A DNA stretch of 64,000 bases. Source: Pseudomonas fluorescens (GTDB lineage Bacteria > Pseudomonadota > Gammaproteobacteria > Pseudomonadales > Pseudomonadaceae). Below the pieces are notes generated by a model. The model worked only from the letters and a program-made list of their open reading frames with translations. It did no database searches and was not told the DNA's origin. Of the stretch, positions 35,667 to 44,977 are shown piece after piece (positions within the stretch are counted from its first letter, which is position 1; the number at the start of each line of letters is the position of its first letter). The stretch covers positions 6,695,728 to 6,759,727 of the forward strand of contig NZ_CP148752.1 in the NCBI RefSeq assembly GCF_040448305.1, read 5' to 3'. The position numbers were made by a program, and so were the translations under genes.

Positions 35667-35693
35667 AAAAGCAGCACCTTGGGTGCTGCTTTT
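35667..35693. terminator. Strong bidirectional terminator
   Basis: AAAAGCAGCACC-TT-GGGTGCTGCTTTT, a perfect 12-bp stem with A- and T-tracts. It lies between the MerR gene (plus) and the PtrA-like gene (minus), terminating both convergent transcripts. Confidence 0.9.
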
Positions 35694-35742
35694 GAGGCTT
35701 GAGACAGCACATTTCTGTCGGCCTGGGGACGCGCTACACAGA

Positions 35743-35949
35743 TCAGCTTTTGGCGCGATCGGTCGCCTTGGCTTTGCTTTCAGCGACAGCGGTTTCAGTC
35801 TTCTGTTTCTGTGCAACCTGGTAGGTTTCCATCGAGACTTTCCGGGCCGACTCCATGCGTGCGAAGGTCTTATCACCGCCACCGGTGGCCATGGCCAGAG
35901 AAGAAGCGGTCAGGGTGGCGACTACGAAGAGAACTTTCATGGATTTCAT
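35743..35949 (-). CDS. PtrA-like small exported protein
   Basis: 68 residues: signal peptide (VLFVVATLTASSLAMA) then GGGDKTFARMESARKVSMET..., the PtrA N-terminal domain pattern of Pseudomonas. PtrA-type proteins are induced by copper through CopRS; P. aeruginosa PtrA affects type III secretion. The C-terminal region is basic and Lys/Ala-rich. GAGG lies 11 bp before the ATG. Position beside metal genes fits a copper response. Confidence 0.72.
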   Translation of the reverse strand: MKSMKVLFVVATLTASSLAMATGGGDKTFARMESARKVSMETYQVAQKQKTETAVAESKAKATDRAKS

Positions 35950-36032
35950 TTGGGTATCCTCAAGTGAAATTTTGTTAACAGCTAAAAGCGGAATTTATTT
36001 ACTGAAGCTGAACTTCCTTGTTCAACCTGGCT

Positions 36033-36686
36033 TCACCATCCAGCCAGGGCGGCGTTTCCTGGTGACCAGGTGCCTTGCTCCATGCGCGCTTCAGCGTCTC
36101 TGCTTTTTGCCCAGGCAGTGAGCAGTACCATCATCGCGAATCCACCGACGATGAGAACCGGATAGGCTGCCAGCAACTCCACCAGCGAGTACTTCCAGGC
36201 CAGCGGACGACCAACACCCAGCATGGCGGCATAGAACCACGACACGCCAGAGAGGGCGCCGGAGAACAGCGCCAGCATGCGCAGGCTGAAGGAAAGTTTG
36301 AGTAACGAACCGGCTTTTTTCAGCGCCGGCAATACAGCGCTATGCAACAGGAAGCCGTTAAAGGTCAACAGCACAACTATGCCGATCTTGGCTTGCAGTT
36401 TGGGATTGAGGAAATACTCCATCCCCTTGCCGGCATAATCGATCCCGACAATGGCAATGCCCGTAATCCAAAGCGCTACAAGTGCAAGCGATACGGTTTT
36501 TTGAAGGCTTTCCATGTGCGCGTCATCGTGGTGACCTGACGCATTCCCTTTCAGGAGTTGCTTGACCATTTCAATGTCACTGGTCAAGACCAGCCCAATT
36601 GCAACGCAGCAGGCGATAAGATGAAAATATACAACGCCCAAGCGCACATATTCCACGGTGGACGAAGAAAACATACTAAGTTCCAT
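36033..36686 (-). CDS. Multi-TM inner-membrane protein
   Basis: 217 residues with about five membrane segments (for example VYFHLIACCVAIGLVLTSDI, ALVALWITGIAIVGIDYAG, IGIVVLLTFNGFLLHSAVLP) and a soluble segment rich in histidine (ASGHHDDAHMES at about 50-60), which could bind metal. No family assigned. It lies upstream of the PtrA-like gene on the same strand, about 80 bp apart. Confidence 0.65.
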   Translation of the reverse strand: MELSMFSSSTVEYVRLGVVYFHLIACCVAIGLVLTSDIEMVKQLLKGNASGHHDDAHMESLQKTVSLALVALWITGIAIVGIDYAGKGMEYFLNPKLQAKIGIVVLLTFNGFLLHSAVLPALKKAGSLLKLSFSLRMLALFSGALSGVSWFYAAMLGVGRPLAWKYSLVELLAAYPVLIVGGFAMMVLLTAWAKSRDAEARMEQGTWSPGNAALAGW

Positions 36687-36963
36687 GGTGACCTCTTGGC
36701 TTCAATAGTGAATCAACTTGGCTCTCGGCACGGTTTGATTGGAATGTACCGTTGCTGACTGCCATTTAGATCCAGCAATTGTTATCAATTAATCTTGCGA
36801 CATTACGCCACCAAGATAATAGTGAGTTTTGCGAATGAACTTTTAGTCATTCGATCATGTCCATTTTCAGGTAACAAAAAACCTCAATCACACTTGGTGC
36901 ATAGGAGGTTTAACTTCCGCTTCTGGGGGCCGGCGAGGCCCGGAACCCGATCGACGAGACGGA

Positions 36964-37242
36964 TCAGGCAATGCTGGTGGGGTCGGCGGGGCTTCCACCC
37001 CATTCGAGGAAACGGATCTTGTGAACTTCGCCCTCGCTGTCTTCGTAGACCAGGGTCACCGGCACCACGCCGGTCTTGTCGGATGTATCGGTACGCTGCA
37101 GTACCCGCTTCACATCGATGTCCATCCCGTAGTGGTATTCGACGGCTGAGACATGCGCGCCGGGTTCTTGCAGGCTGTTCTGGTCGAAGACACTGGGTGC
37201 GAGACTGGAAATCACCGCACTGACAATTGTGGCCATGCTCAT
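36964..37242 (-). CDS. DUF2790 family protein
   Basis: 92 residues from ATG at 37242 (AGAGGT upstream). Core VEYHYGMDIDVKRVL...GVVPVTLVYEDSEGEVH is the DUF2790 pattern, a small Pseudomonas family often induced by copper. Usual members have a signal peptide and end in an MG.GC motif; here the N-terminus is only weakly hydrophobic and the C-terminal Cys is absent (LEWGGSPADP). Confidence 0.75.
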   Translation of the reverse strand: MSMATIVSAVISSLAPSVFDQNSLQEPGAHVSAVEYHYGMDIDVKRVLQRTDTSDKTGVVPVTLVYEDSEGEVHKIRFLEWGGSPADPTSIA

Positions 37243-38174
37243 AAGGCTGTACCTCTTCTGTAGTTCGCTTGACAAGGACCTAATGTGACACGTTGAGAAA
37301 GTGAAGTTCACTTCACCGCGACGAACGTGCCTTTCTGAAAAGCCTGTAGTGGCTGCAAACTCCCGGCAATTCCCCGCGCTTGACGCCTCTCGACCATTCG
37401 TCCTTTAAACCCCGTATTTGTTGGGCAAAGTCCGTTTCTGAAGGAAGTCATAACATGTCATGACAGATTGTCACGAAGGTGAATCAGTGCCTTCAATTCA
37501 GTCGGCTGAGTCCGAGCGATCGCGAACGCCTGCATTACTCAAGTCCGCTTGGTACTGGAAAAACAACAGGTAGCCGAACAGGTCCTGGCCCAACTCGACA
37601 CCCAATTGACCTGGGAGAAAATAGATATGTTCACGCGGTGGTTGTGACGGTATATGGACCGAAAACGCCTGCTATTGTGCTAGGGGAGAAATGTCGGGTA
37701 TTGGCCGATTTCTGCCTTCTACGACCGACCGAAGCGGCCCTTCTCGACCAGTTAAATCCACGTCGCCTCAGGGCAAACAGCCCCTACCAAAAGCGGTCGG
37801 TGAAACAGGGTCGCTACTCTCTCCATAAATGGGGTACTACACCCACCCAACCTGGCGTTTACCTCCAAATTTGAGGAATATTCCCCCCTCACCCGTTCTC
37901 TCGCTTGAAACCCTCGGAAACAGCTTGTTAATTAATTTGAACTTTTTCCTAGCCCTATTGAAATGGCTCATTAGTTGCACCACCCCCTGCGACCCGCAAC
38001 AGCTGTCGTCCCGGACATCATGGAGACGGCGGGGCTCACCAGATTCGGTATGACGCGAGGGGTGAGAAATGAAACGCGCGACACCACCATGCAGTTCCAA
38101 CGCCTTGCTGCCCAGGTCAAGCCCGCCCTGTGCTATGCCCCTTATCCTGAACACCGTCAACGCCGTACCGCTGG
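37243..38174. other. Gene-poor stretch with relics and palindromes
   Basis: About 930 bp. It holds a degenerate Pseudomonas palindrome pair around 37690-37800, a short relic frame (LVLEKQQVAEQVLAQLD near 37545-37600) of unidentified origin, and a T-rich spacer. No intact gene seen. Confidence 0.45.
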
Positions 38175-38426
38175 ATGATTTCGGCACGGAAAAACTCGAC
38201 CCGAAACTGCCAGCGCCAACGTCATACGCACTGGCCGTTTGTGTTCACCCTGGCGCTGATGTTACTCGGTTACATCGGCCCGGCACTGAGCATCTGGCCG
38301 AACATCATCCCGCCATCCGTCAACCTGTGGGCGGCGGCATCACCAGCCACCAGCCGGCTGTTCGCCCTGATCGGCGCGCTGTTCATCTTGCCGGTGATCC
38401 TGATGTACGCCTTCTGGATCTATTAG
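38175..38426 (+). pseudogene. C-terminal relic of cyanide-insensitive oxidase subunit II (CioB/CydB)
   Basis: The frame reads HTHWPFVFTLALMLLGYIGP, then SIWPNIIPPSVNLW and LFALIGALFILPVILMYAFW, the C-terminus of CydB/CioB. Nothing upstream matches the rest of the ~335-residue protein, and a stop (TAG) follows FWIY where the family continues. A truncated, nonfunctional copy. Confidence 0.75.
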
Positions 38427-38453
38427 GTGTTCCACGCAAAAGTGAGAATTGGT

Positions 38454-38612
38454 GATGGCTTCCACTGATAGATCAATTGCTCGAATCACGAAACGGCCGA
38501 TGCCCCTTTATAAGCAGCTCGCTGAGTTGAGCCTGATGTTTATCGCGTTGGTGATTATGCTGGCGTTTTCCGCTGTAGCGGCGATGGAGTTGACCCTTGG
38601 AGCAGTGCTCTG
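38454..38612 (+). CDS. Small DUF2474-like membrane protein
   Basis: 52 residues with one membrane helix (ELSLMFIALVIMLAFSAVAA) preceded by KRPMPLYKQL, the pattern of DUF2474, the small protein encoded after cioAB/cydAB. It follows the CioB relic in the expected position. Because the operon is broken it may be nonfunctional. Confidence 0.45.
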
Positions 38613-38833
38613 ACGAGTCCGGTAAAAGTAGATGAGCGCCCCTCTGATTTTTTTGTCTTTAGACGAAGCACGCGCAGTGATCGGGGCCAGCCTGAACATC
38701 GATGCTGCGCAGCTAAAAGTGTGCCGTATCTGGCCCAACAACTGACAGGCCGGTCGACAGGGGGACGCTCTGCGTGACTTTGGCCAAGCGAGTACCACTG
38801 CGTTACGAATAACGTACTGAAAGGAACCCCGCC

Positions 38834-39088
38834 ATGCCGATGATCGACAGCGAACACCTCAAGCCCGGTCTGCGACCGGTACAGATAGCCGAAGCGGCTT
38901 GGTATAAGGCATTGAAGGCCCGCGAAGTGGCCACTCCCGAAGACTTGCCCGCCGCCAGTGAAGCGGCCGATAAGGCACTCAGGGCGTATAACGATGCCTG
39001 CGTGGAGCTGTATGGCTATATTCAAAGCGCGGTGCAAAACGCCGAAGCGGAGGCCGTACAAAAAGGTAGCCCAGTATCCCGAACCTAG
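38834..39088 (+). CDS. Hypothetical small protein
   Basis: 84 residues, AAAGGAA well placed before the ATG. Helical, alanine- and acid-rich (ALKAREVATPEDLPAASEAA; AYNDACVELYGYIQSAV). No signal peptide, membrane segment or known family. The good ribosome-binding site supports expression. Confidence 0.6.
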   Translation: MPMIDSEHLKPGLRPVQIAEAAWYKALKAREVATPEDLPAASEAADKALRAYNDACVELYGYIQSAVQNAEAEAVQKGSPVSRT

Positions 39089-39211
39089 GGCCGAACAGAT
39101 GGTGCTGCTTCAGGGGGGAGCCTGCTGAGGACTTGTGCTTCAAAGTTAACCCCGCGCTGGGCAGCGCACGAAACTAGGGATGCGGATTGATCGAACCGGG
39201 AGGAATCTGCA

Positions 39212-39295
39212 ATGAGTATCCAAAATCGCAAACTCACAGATTTCATCTTGAAGGCCGGCCCGTTTGAGGCTACGCATCGGTTTCAATGGGCTTGA
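39212..39295 (+). pseudogene. Truncated ORF with strong ribosome-binding site
   Basis: GGGAGGAA at -7 before an ATG opening a 27-codon frame (SIQNRKLTDFILKAGPFE, then a stop at 39295). Looks like the 5' end of a gene cut by a rearrangement at about 39275. Family unknown. Confidence 0.35.
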
Positions 39296-39515
39296 ACTTC
39301 ACTACCTCCTCGCCAAGCCATTCGTTGATTCGATCAAGCTTGAATGACCGCTTGTGGCCGATTCTGTTGAAAAAGTCGGTACGCCCAAACAGCCTGGTCA
39401 TTGACTGGTTAAAACGCCTTTTTTGCACACTGCTACGTGAAATTTGAGTCCGGAAGCCTCTGCCGAAAGTAAAGATTTCAATCTCGGACGCATACTTTTC
39501 TGCGGCGGAAACCAT
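39270..39515 (-). CDS. Hypothetical small basic protein
   Basis: About 81 residues from ATG at 39515; the longer frame from 39566 starts inside an intergenic palindrome. Basic (RTQISRSSVQKRRFNQS; IGHKRSFKLDR), with no known domain. May be the remaining end of a larger DNA-binding protein; overlaps the truncated plus ORF at 39212. Confidence 0.35.
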   Translation of the reverse strand: MVSAAEKYASEIEIFTFGRGFRTQISRSSVQKRRFNQSMTRLFGRTDFFNRIGHKRSFKLDRINEWLGEEVVKFKPIETDA

Positions 39516-39573
39516 GGTCGACTTTTTCAACAGAATCGGCCGATTTCTGCCCTTCGCGACCGGCAAGAAACGA

Positions 39574-39660
39574 CCGAGGCTGTGTAAAAACGTTTTTCAG
39601 CGCGACAGGTACTCAAAACCGGACTGAAAATCGCGCGTCTACGCAAAATCCACATCTGCA
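39574..39660. mobile_element. Partial relative of the MITE
   Basis: CCGAGGCTGTGTAAAAACG followed by CTACGCAAAATCC, matching one end and the internal motif of the 170-bp MITE; the opposite end is missing. It abuts the recombinase relic at 39677. Confidence 0.55.
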
Positions 39661-39676
39661 GACGTGCCAATAAATT

Positions 39677-39838
39677 TCAGATTTGCTGCATCACCATGGC
39701 CCGTGACGACACATGATCCCCATGGGCTATGTCTCGTACACATAGCTTGGTTAAGTCACAGGCACGCAGCTTGCTGTCGGTGGCCAAGTTGAAGAGCGCC
39801 AAATCCCGTGTCTTTTCCGCAAGCCGATTACTATATTT
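39677..39838 (-). pseudogene. Tyrosine recombinase (integrase) fragment
   Basis: Reads EKTRDLALFNLATDSKLRAC, then DLTKLCVRDIAHGD and SSRAMVMQQ, the start of the catalytic domain of a phage-integrase-type site-specific recombinase. The N-terminus and the whole catalytic core with the Arg-His-Arg-Tyr residues are lost. A relic, possibly of the enzyme that used the palindromic sites at 33430 or 40448. Confidence 0.7.
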
Positions 39839-40406
39839 TGAATCGACGTATAAACTCGAAAACACCAGCAACTAGAAGAGCAACCTCAACTTTATTAGTT
39901 AGTAGCCAGCTTGCAGTTACTGAGAGTGTTTCAAGTGATAGGAACAAGAAGTCTATTTTTCCTACGTAAGAAACCAGCTGGTGAGACATTTCTTTGTTGA
40001 CCCTGAAAAGGGTCTCGCTTACGTCGTCTTCCTCCTCTATGTTCGTTGGGCAATAGACTGTGCCATCTGACTTGATTAGAAATTTATAGTGGCCAGCATA
40101 TTTATTTACTAATAGCCCCACCAAGGCATGCTCTGCGAATTTTGTCATGAGGCTCGATGGGATGAATTTTTCTACGCCTGACACTTGCCCTATTATGGTG
40201 CCATTGTTTCCTTTACTAGCATCGCGGAATCCTCCAATTTTATCTTCTTCGGCAACGGAGGATGTGTTGCTCATAAGCTGAATTATCTGTTTGGCGAATA
40301 TTGCTTCAAGAGCCAGGTATTTAATATTCAAAAAGAGCCCGAAGCGCTTGCTCCAAAGAATGGAGAGTGGAATATATTCGGCCTGGTCCTTTTGTTTAAA
40401 TTTCAC
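39831..40406 (-). CDS. Hypothetical AT-rich cargo protein with C-terminal hydrophobic segments
   Basis: 191 residues, very AT-rich. The body is soluble (GGFRDASKGNNGTIIG; KFLIKSDGTVYCP) and the C-terminal 40 residues form one or two hydrophobic helices (IDFLFLSLETLSVTASWLL; VEVALLVAGVFEFI) with a basic end. No known family. The end at 39831 runs into the recombinase relic, so the C-terminus may be altered. Membrane-acting effector is one possibility, not supported further. Confidence 0.5.
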   Translation of the reverse strand: MKFKQKDQAEYIPLSILWSKRFGLFLNIKYLALEAIFAKQIIQLMSNTSSVAEEDKIGGFRDASKGNNGTIIGQVSGVEKFIPSSLMTKFAEHALVGLLVNKYAGHYKFLIKSDGTVYCPTNIEEEDDVSETLFRVNKEMSHQLVSYVGKIDFLFLSLETLSVTASWLLTNKVEVALLVAGVFEFIRRFKI

Positions 40407-40447
40407 CGATTTAATCTCTTGTTGACGGCTAACTATTATTAGGCGGC

Positions 40448-40477
40448 ATTACTGTCGCTTTTAAACGCGAAAGTAAT
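40448..40477. repeat. Recombinase-type dyad
   Basis: ATTACTGTCGC-TTTTAAAC-GCGAAAGTAAT: 11-bp arms with one mismatch around 8 bp, followed by further TGTCGT motifs. Similar in shape and TGTCGC core to the palindrome at 33430. Confidence 0.5.
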
Positions 40478-40725
40478 GTCGTTTAATGTTCCTTGTCGTC
40501 CTGTAAGCCCCTGTCTAGCCTGGAGGTAGTCGCAGCAAACGCGACGTAGCCCAAGGAGAAACGCGACATGGATGACGGCAAGCTCAACTGCGGTAGATAC
40601 AGCGCAGCAGGCCGACGCTACCTATTTACCGCTAGTCTGTCCACCAACTGCTTATGGCCGATTTCAGCCTGTCACGAAGGGGCGGTTTTGGGCAGTATAG
40701 GGAGTGTCCATTTGAGTATATTTCT

Positions 40726-41439
40726 ATGGCCGTAACAGGCAATCCTTACCCCACCAGTGGTGGTACACGACCTCCTGAGCAGGTTAGACGTGACGATCTA
40801 CGTGAACGATTGCGAGTGTCGATCGAACGCGTTCGCATTGGGCGACCAGCAAAAAACCTCATAATTGTTGGGTCACGAGGTGTCGGAAAGACGGTTCTAC
40901 TGAATCAGATGCTGACGGACGCAGAGTCGATTGGTATCCACGCAGTCTATGCGGAAGCATCGGAAAAGCGGTCGTTGTCTTCCCTGGTGGTCCCACAATT
41001 AAGGGCTGCATTGCTTTGCATGAGCACTATGCAAGCGTCCAAAGACGCTGCTATTAGAGCGCTCCGAGCGCTCTCAGGCTTCGTAAAATCACTGAAAAGA
41101 CGCTACCAAGATATTGAGGTGGATTTCGATTACGAACCCGAGCCGGGGTTGGCCGACAACGGCGATCTCGAAGGGGATTTTGCCACCTTGTTGACTCATG
41201 TTGGTGAAGCGGCGCGGCATGCACGGACGGCCGTAGTGATCTTTATCGATGACCTTCAGTACGTCGCTGAACCAGAGTTGGCCGCCCTCATTACGGCCCT
41301 ACATCGGGTTTCGCAGTTGAGTCTTCCGGTCACAGTTGTTGGAACTGGCCCGCCCCAATTGCTCGACCGAGTTGGAAGTGCGAAGTCCTATGCTGAGCGT
41401 CTGTTCGACTATCCCGAAATAGGCCACTTCAGCCAGTAG
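40726..41439 (+). pseudogene. Truncated AAA ATPase
   Basis: From ATG 40726 (ISMAVTGNPYP). Walker A GSRGVGKT and Walker B AVVIFIDDLQYV are present, then LPVTVVGTGPPQLLDRVG. Proteins of this ATP-binding type normally continue well beyond 350 residues. Here the frame stops after FDYPEIGHFSQ; a +1 reading continues for about 20 residues, so a frameshift plus loss of the C-terminal half is likely. Confidence 0.65.
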
Positions 41440-41805
41440 AGGCGAATTTGATGTTCGTAAAACCATATGAAGACGGGAACCCGTCGAGTTGAGCCGTTAT
41501 CGATTTGGTTAACCTTAATTTCGCAGAACTATCGATCTAGCGGTTGCCCCTCGTACTTCATGCTTTCCGGCTGCGAAATTACACTCCACTTGACCACCTG
41601 ATTGCATCGATACTCATTAAGCAGATTTGGCAAATCTGTTGCAGGTTTGAGAAGTTCAGCCGATTCGCTTTCTCAACAACTGCTACAGCGCCCTGGCTGG
41701 AGCCAGAGCCGCCGGTTAATCGCTGACAATCACAGTAGCTACTCCAGATCTCAAATGTAAATTCCTAGTCGTTTCTTCATCAAACACCAAACATAATCAA
41801 TTAGA
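41440..41805. other. Spacer upstream of second TniQ gene end
   Basis: 365 bp without a recognisable gene; possible short continuation of the ATPase in another frame up to about 41490. Otherwise nothing seen. Confidence 0.4.
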
Positions 41806-42882
41806 TCAAGGAAAGGCTCCTCGAAACTGAGGTTTATACCAGCGTGTATTCATAGAATGGAACCAGTCCTTGCTACCTAAAAGTTTGGACAGCTGTGATG
41901 GGTATGGGCGTGACCAATGCCCTCCCCCGAGCAATTGGTCATCATCAACGTATTCTGCGGTTTCTGCGTAACGACTATTGCTTCGATAAGTCTGCCATAA
42001 CGAATTAATAGCGCGCTCCTTAATACGCGCATACTTTATAGACTCCAGAAACTCATCAAAATCCACATAACCAACTAACAGCGAATTGAAAATTAAATCT
42101 TCGTAGCTGTAATAACTACTGTCATTTAACCAGTATCTATCTATTGCTTGCTGAAGAGCACTCTCGAGTTCTAAGGCGAGCTTTCCAAAATCGAAATCCC
42201 TGAAGTGCCTTAAATTCCAGCCACCACTGGCTTCAATGGATTTTACCTTGCATAGCAAGGCACGTAGGGCTGTCTCCTCAGGGATGTGAAACTCATGAAA
42301 AAGCATTTCTCTGTAAAGCTTTGCTCTTTTCAATTCCTCATCATCATAATTACATAACGAGAAAGTTTCTTTTAAATGGCGCCCCTCACAACTCTTCCAC
42401 AACACATCAAAATCATGACCGTTATGAGCGAAAGGAGATCCACAAAAAGGGCAGTCGAAAATAAGCTTGACGTTATGTTTCGCACAAACCTTCATTCCAT
42501 TCTGGTGACTTCTACGCCAATAAGCGAAACCGAGATCTGTTACATCGCATCTTATACACTCGGGACATAGGGCTGATTCCACTCTATTTGATCCGAAGCA
42601 CCTGCCCTCACTGACTACATATTCACCACTTGAATAAGCTAAATCTTTTGGGCTTTTGAACAACGCTACTATTGGGTAGTCGGTGTGACAGTGCAGAATC
42701 CGGTTAAATCCATGGCAGCCTTGCCATCCCATGACAGTCGCTATCGTTTTAATTTCACTGGATCTTAAGGAAGACTTCGACATGCGACCCAAAAACTTCA
42801 CAGAGGGATCGTTAAAGTTCAGAAGTATACTTCTACTGATATACGAGTGCAGAAGCTCGTCGTCTTGAATTCTCAAAAGCAT
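41806..42882 (-). CDS. tniQ: Second, shorter TniQ-family protein at the glmS-proximal end
   Basis: 358 residues from ATG at 42882 (MLLRIQDDELLHSYISRS, the usual TniQ start); the frame extends to a TTG at 42963 but that part runs through end sequences. Zinc motifs CPECIRCD...CAKHN and CPFC, with DLGFAYWRRSHQNGMKVC between. It lacks the long C-terminal region of the TnsD-like protein. AT-rich, unlike tnsABC. It lies about 100 bp inside the outermost right-end sites on the same strand as glmS, so read-through from glmS could express it. A second TniQ usually means a second target pathway. Confidence 0.85.
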   Translation of the reverse strand: MLLRIQDDELLHSYISRSILLNFNDPSVKFLGRMSKSSLRSSEIKTIATVMGWQGCHGFNRILHCHTDYPIVALFKSPKDLAYSSGEYVVSEGRCFGSNRVESALCPECIRCDVTDLGFAYWRRSHQNGMKVCAKHNVKLIFDCPFCGSPFAHNGHDFDVLWKSCEGRHLKETFSLCNYDDEELKRAKLYREMLFHEFHIPEETALRALLCKVKSIEASGGWNLRHFRDFDFGKLALELESALQQAIDRYWLNDSSYYSYEDLIFNSLLVGYVDFDEFLESIKYARIKERAINSLWQTYRSNSRYAETAEYVDDDQLLGGGHWSRPYPSQLSKLLGSKDWFHSMNTRWYKPQFRGAFP

Positions 42883-42978
42883 GTCATTGCTCGTGGGAAG
42901 AGCCACCGGGTCCAGTGACAATGTGAGAAGGGTATCGGGGGGCTGTCGCAGCCGGAGGAACAATCTATGCCCCTGAGC

Positions 42979-43122
42979 TGCGACGGTTTTTTATTCAGCG
43001 AGAGTTTTTATTGTCTAAACCCACGGGCGCCTGGCGCAGGTATGAGGCTTGAAGGCCCAAGCGGAGCCTCCAAGCGGCGACAGTTTCTATTCCCTAGCGA
43101 CAGTTCCTATTCCCTGAAATCA
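42979..43122 (-). repeat. Tn7-like right end with four TnsB-type sites
   Basis: Sites inverted relative to the left end: 42979-42996 (TGCGACGGTTTTTTATTC), 42998-43012 (GCGAGAGTTTTTATT), 43077-43094 (GCGACAGTTTCTATTCCC) and 43097-43114 (GCGACAGTTCCTATTCCC). The two outer ones are 20 bp apart, as in the packed right end of Tn7. The first two are weaker matches. Confidence 0.8.
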
Positions 43123-43127
43123 GGTTT
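43123..43127. repeat. Right target-site duplication GGTTT
   Basis: Matches 17414-17418. It is followed by TTC (43128-43130), the lost end of the bidirectional terminator stem. It lies 17-21 bp downstream of the last base of the glmS stop codon. Confidence 0.75.
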
Positions 43128-43143
43128 TTCGTCTGTGGATAAC

Positions 43144-44976
43144 TTATTCCACAGTGACCGACTTCGCCAGGTTGCGCGGCTGGTCAACGTCAGTACCCTT
43201 GAGTACGGCGACGTAGTACGACAGCAGTTGCAGCGGGATGGTGTAGAGAATCGGCGACAGGATGTCGTGGATGTGCGGCATGTGCACCACGTGGGTGCCT
43301 TCACCGTTGGTCATGCCGGCCTTCTCGTCTGCGAAGACGATCAACTGGCCACCACGAGCGCGGACTTCCTGAAGGTTGGACTTCAGCTTCTCCAGCAGTT
43401 CGTTGTTCGGCGCCACGGTCACCACTGGCATATCGTTATCCACAAGCGCCAACGGGCCGTGTTTCAGCTCGCCGGCCGGATAGGCTTCAGCGTGGATGTA
43501 GGAGATTTCCTTGAGCTTGAGTGCCCCTTCCATCGCCACCGGGAACTGCGCGCCACGGCCGAGGAACAGCGTGTGGTGTTTCTCGGCGAACAGCTCGGAG
43601 ATTTTTTCCACAGTGCTGTCCATGGCCAGCGCTTCGCCCAGACGGGTCGGCAAACGACGCAGTTCTTCGACCAGCGTTGCTTCGACACCTTCGGCCAAGG
43701 TGCCACGAACCTGGCCCAGGGAAAGCGTCAGCAACAACAGGCCAACCAGTTGCGTGGTGAAGGCTTTGGTCGATGCCACACCGATTTCGCGACCGGCCTG
43801 GGTCAACAGGGTCAGATCGGATTCACGCACCAGCGAGCTGATGCCGACGTTGCAGATCGCCAGGCTGGCGAGGTAGCCCAGTTCCTTGGCGTTGCGCAGC
43901 GCGGCCAGGGTGTCGGCGGTTTCGCCGGACTGGGAAATGGTCACGAACAAAGTATCCGGCTGCACCACTACCTTGCGGTAACGGAATTCGCTGGCGACTT
44001 CGACCTGGCAAGGAATGCCGGCCAGCTCTTCGAGCCAGTAACGCGCGACCATGCCGGCGTGGTAACTGGTGCCGCACGCGACGATCTGTACGTTGCGTAC
44101 TTTGGCAAACAGCTCGGGAGCCTGTGGGCCGAATGCCTGTACCAGTACCTGGTTCTGGCTCAGACGACCTTCCAGGGTGCGCTGCACCACGGATGGTTGC
44201 TCGTGGATTTCCTTGAGCATGAAGTGGCGGAATTCGCCCTTTTCAGCGGCTTCGGCACCGTCGCGATACTGCACGGCTTCGCGCTCGACAGCCTGGCCGT
44301 CAACGTCCCAGATCTGCACGCTGTCGCGGCGGATTTCGGCGATATCGCCTTCTTCCAGGTACATGAAGCGGTCAGTGACCTGACGCAGGGCCAACTGGTC
44401 GGACGCCAGGAAGTTTTCCCCCAGGCCCAGGCCGATCACCAGCGGGCTGCCGCTGCGGGCTGCGACCAGACGATCCGGTTGCTTCGAGCTGATAACTGCC
44501 AGGCCGTAAGCACCGTGCAACTCTTTGACAGTTGCCTTGAGGGCCACGGTCAGGTCGCTCAGATCCTTGAGTTTGTGGTTCAGCAGGTGAGCGATGACTT
44601 CGGTGTCGGTGTCCGAGGTGAACACATAACCCAGGGCCTTGAGTTGTTCACGCAGGGCTTCGTGGTTTTCGATGATGCCGTTGTGCACCACCGCCAGGTC
44701 ACCGGAGAAATGCGGGTGAGCATTGCGCTCGCACGGTGCACCGTGGGTGGCCCAGCGGGTGTGGGCGATGCCCAGACGACCGACCAGCGACTCGCTGGTC
44801 AATGCCTGCTCCAGCTCACTGACCTTGCCCGGACGACGCATGCGCTCGAGTTTTTCATCGTTGGTGTAGACCGCCACACCAGCGCTGTCATACCCACGGT
44901 ATTCGAGGCGTTTCAGGCCTTCGACGAGGATGGCGGTGATGTTACGTTCTGCAACTGCGCCGACAATTCCACACAT
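43144..44976 (-). CDS. glmS: Glutamine-fructose-6-phosphate aminotransferase
   Basis: 610 residues, complete. N-terminal Ntn-type glutaminase with nucleophile Cys2 (MCGIVGA) and two SIS sugar-isomerase domains; ends LAKSVTVE, the conserved C-terminus whose DNA is the attTn7 recognition region. Makes glucosamine-6-phosphate for peptidoglycan and LPS. AGGAG lies before the ATG; glmR ends one base upstream, so glmRS is an operon. Its natural terminator was split by the Tn7-like insertion. Confidence 0.97.
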   Translation of the reverse strand: MCGIVGAVAERNITAILVEGLKRLEYRGYDSAGVAVYTNDEKLERMRRPGKVSELEQALTSESLVGRLGIAHTRWATHGAPCERNAHPHFSGDLAVVHNGIIENHEALREQLKALGYVFTSDTDTEVIAHLLNHKLKDLSDLTVALKATVKELHGAYGLAVISSKQPDRLVAARSGSPLVIGLGLGENFLASDQLALRQVTDRFMYLEEGDIAEIRRDSVQIWDVDGQAVEREAVQYRDGAEAAEKGEFRHFMLKEIHEQPSVVQRTLEGRLSQNQVLVQAFGPQAPELFAKVRNVQIVACGTSYHAGMVARYWLEELAGIPCQVEVASEFRYRKVVVQPDTLFVTISQSGETADTLAALRNAKELGYLASLAICNVGISSLVRESDLTLLTQAGREIGVASTKAFTTQLVGLLLLTLSLGQVRGTLAEGVEATLVEELRRLPTRLGEALAMDSTVEKISELFAEKHHTLFLGRGAQFPVAMEGALKLKEISYIHAEAYPAGELKHGPLALVDNDMPVVTVAPNNELLEKLKSNLQEVRARGGQLIVFADEKAGMTNGEGTHVVHMPHIHDILSPILYTIPLQLLSYYVAVLKGTDVDQPRNLAKSVTVE

Positions 44977-44977
44977 G

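Noticed and set aside
37479..37874. 131-codon plus frame
   Set aside because: Mostly palindromic intergenic repeat; only a short relic frame inside looks protein-like.
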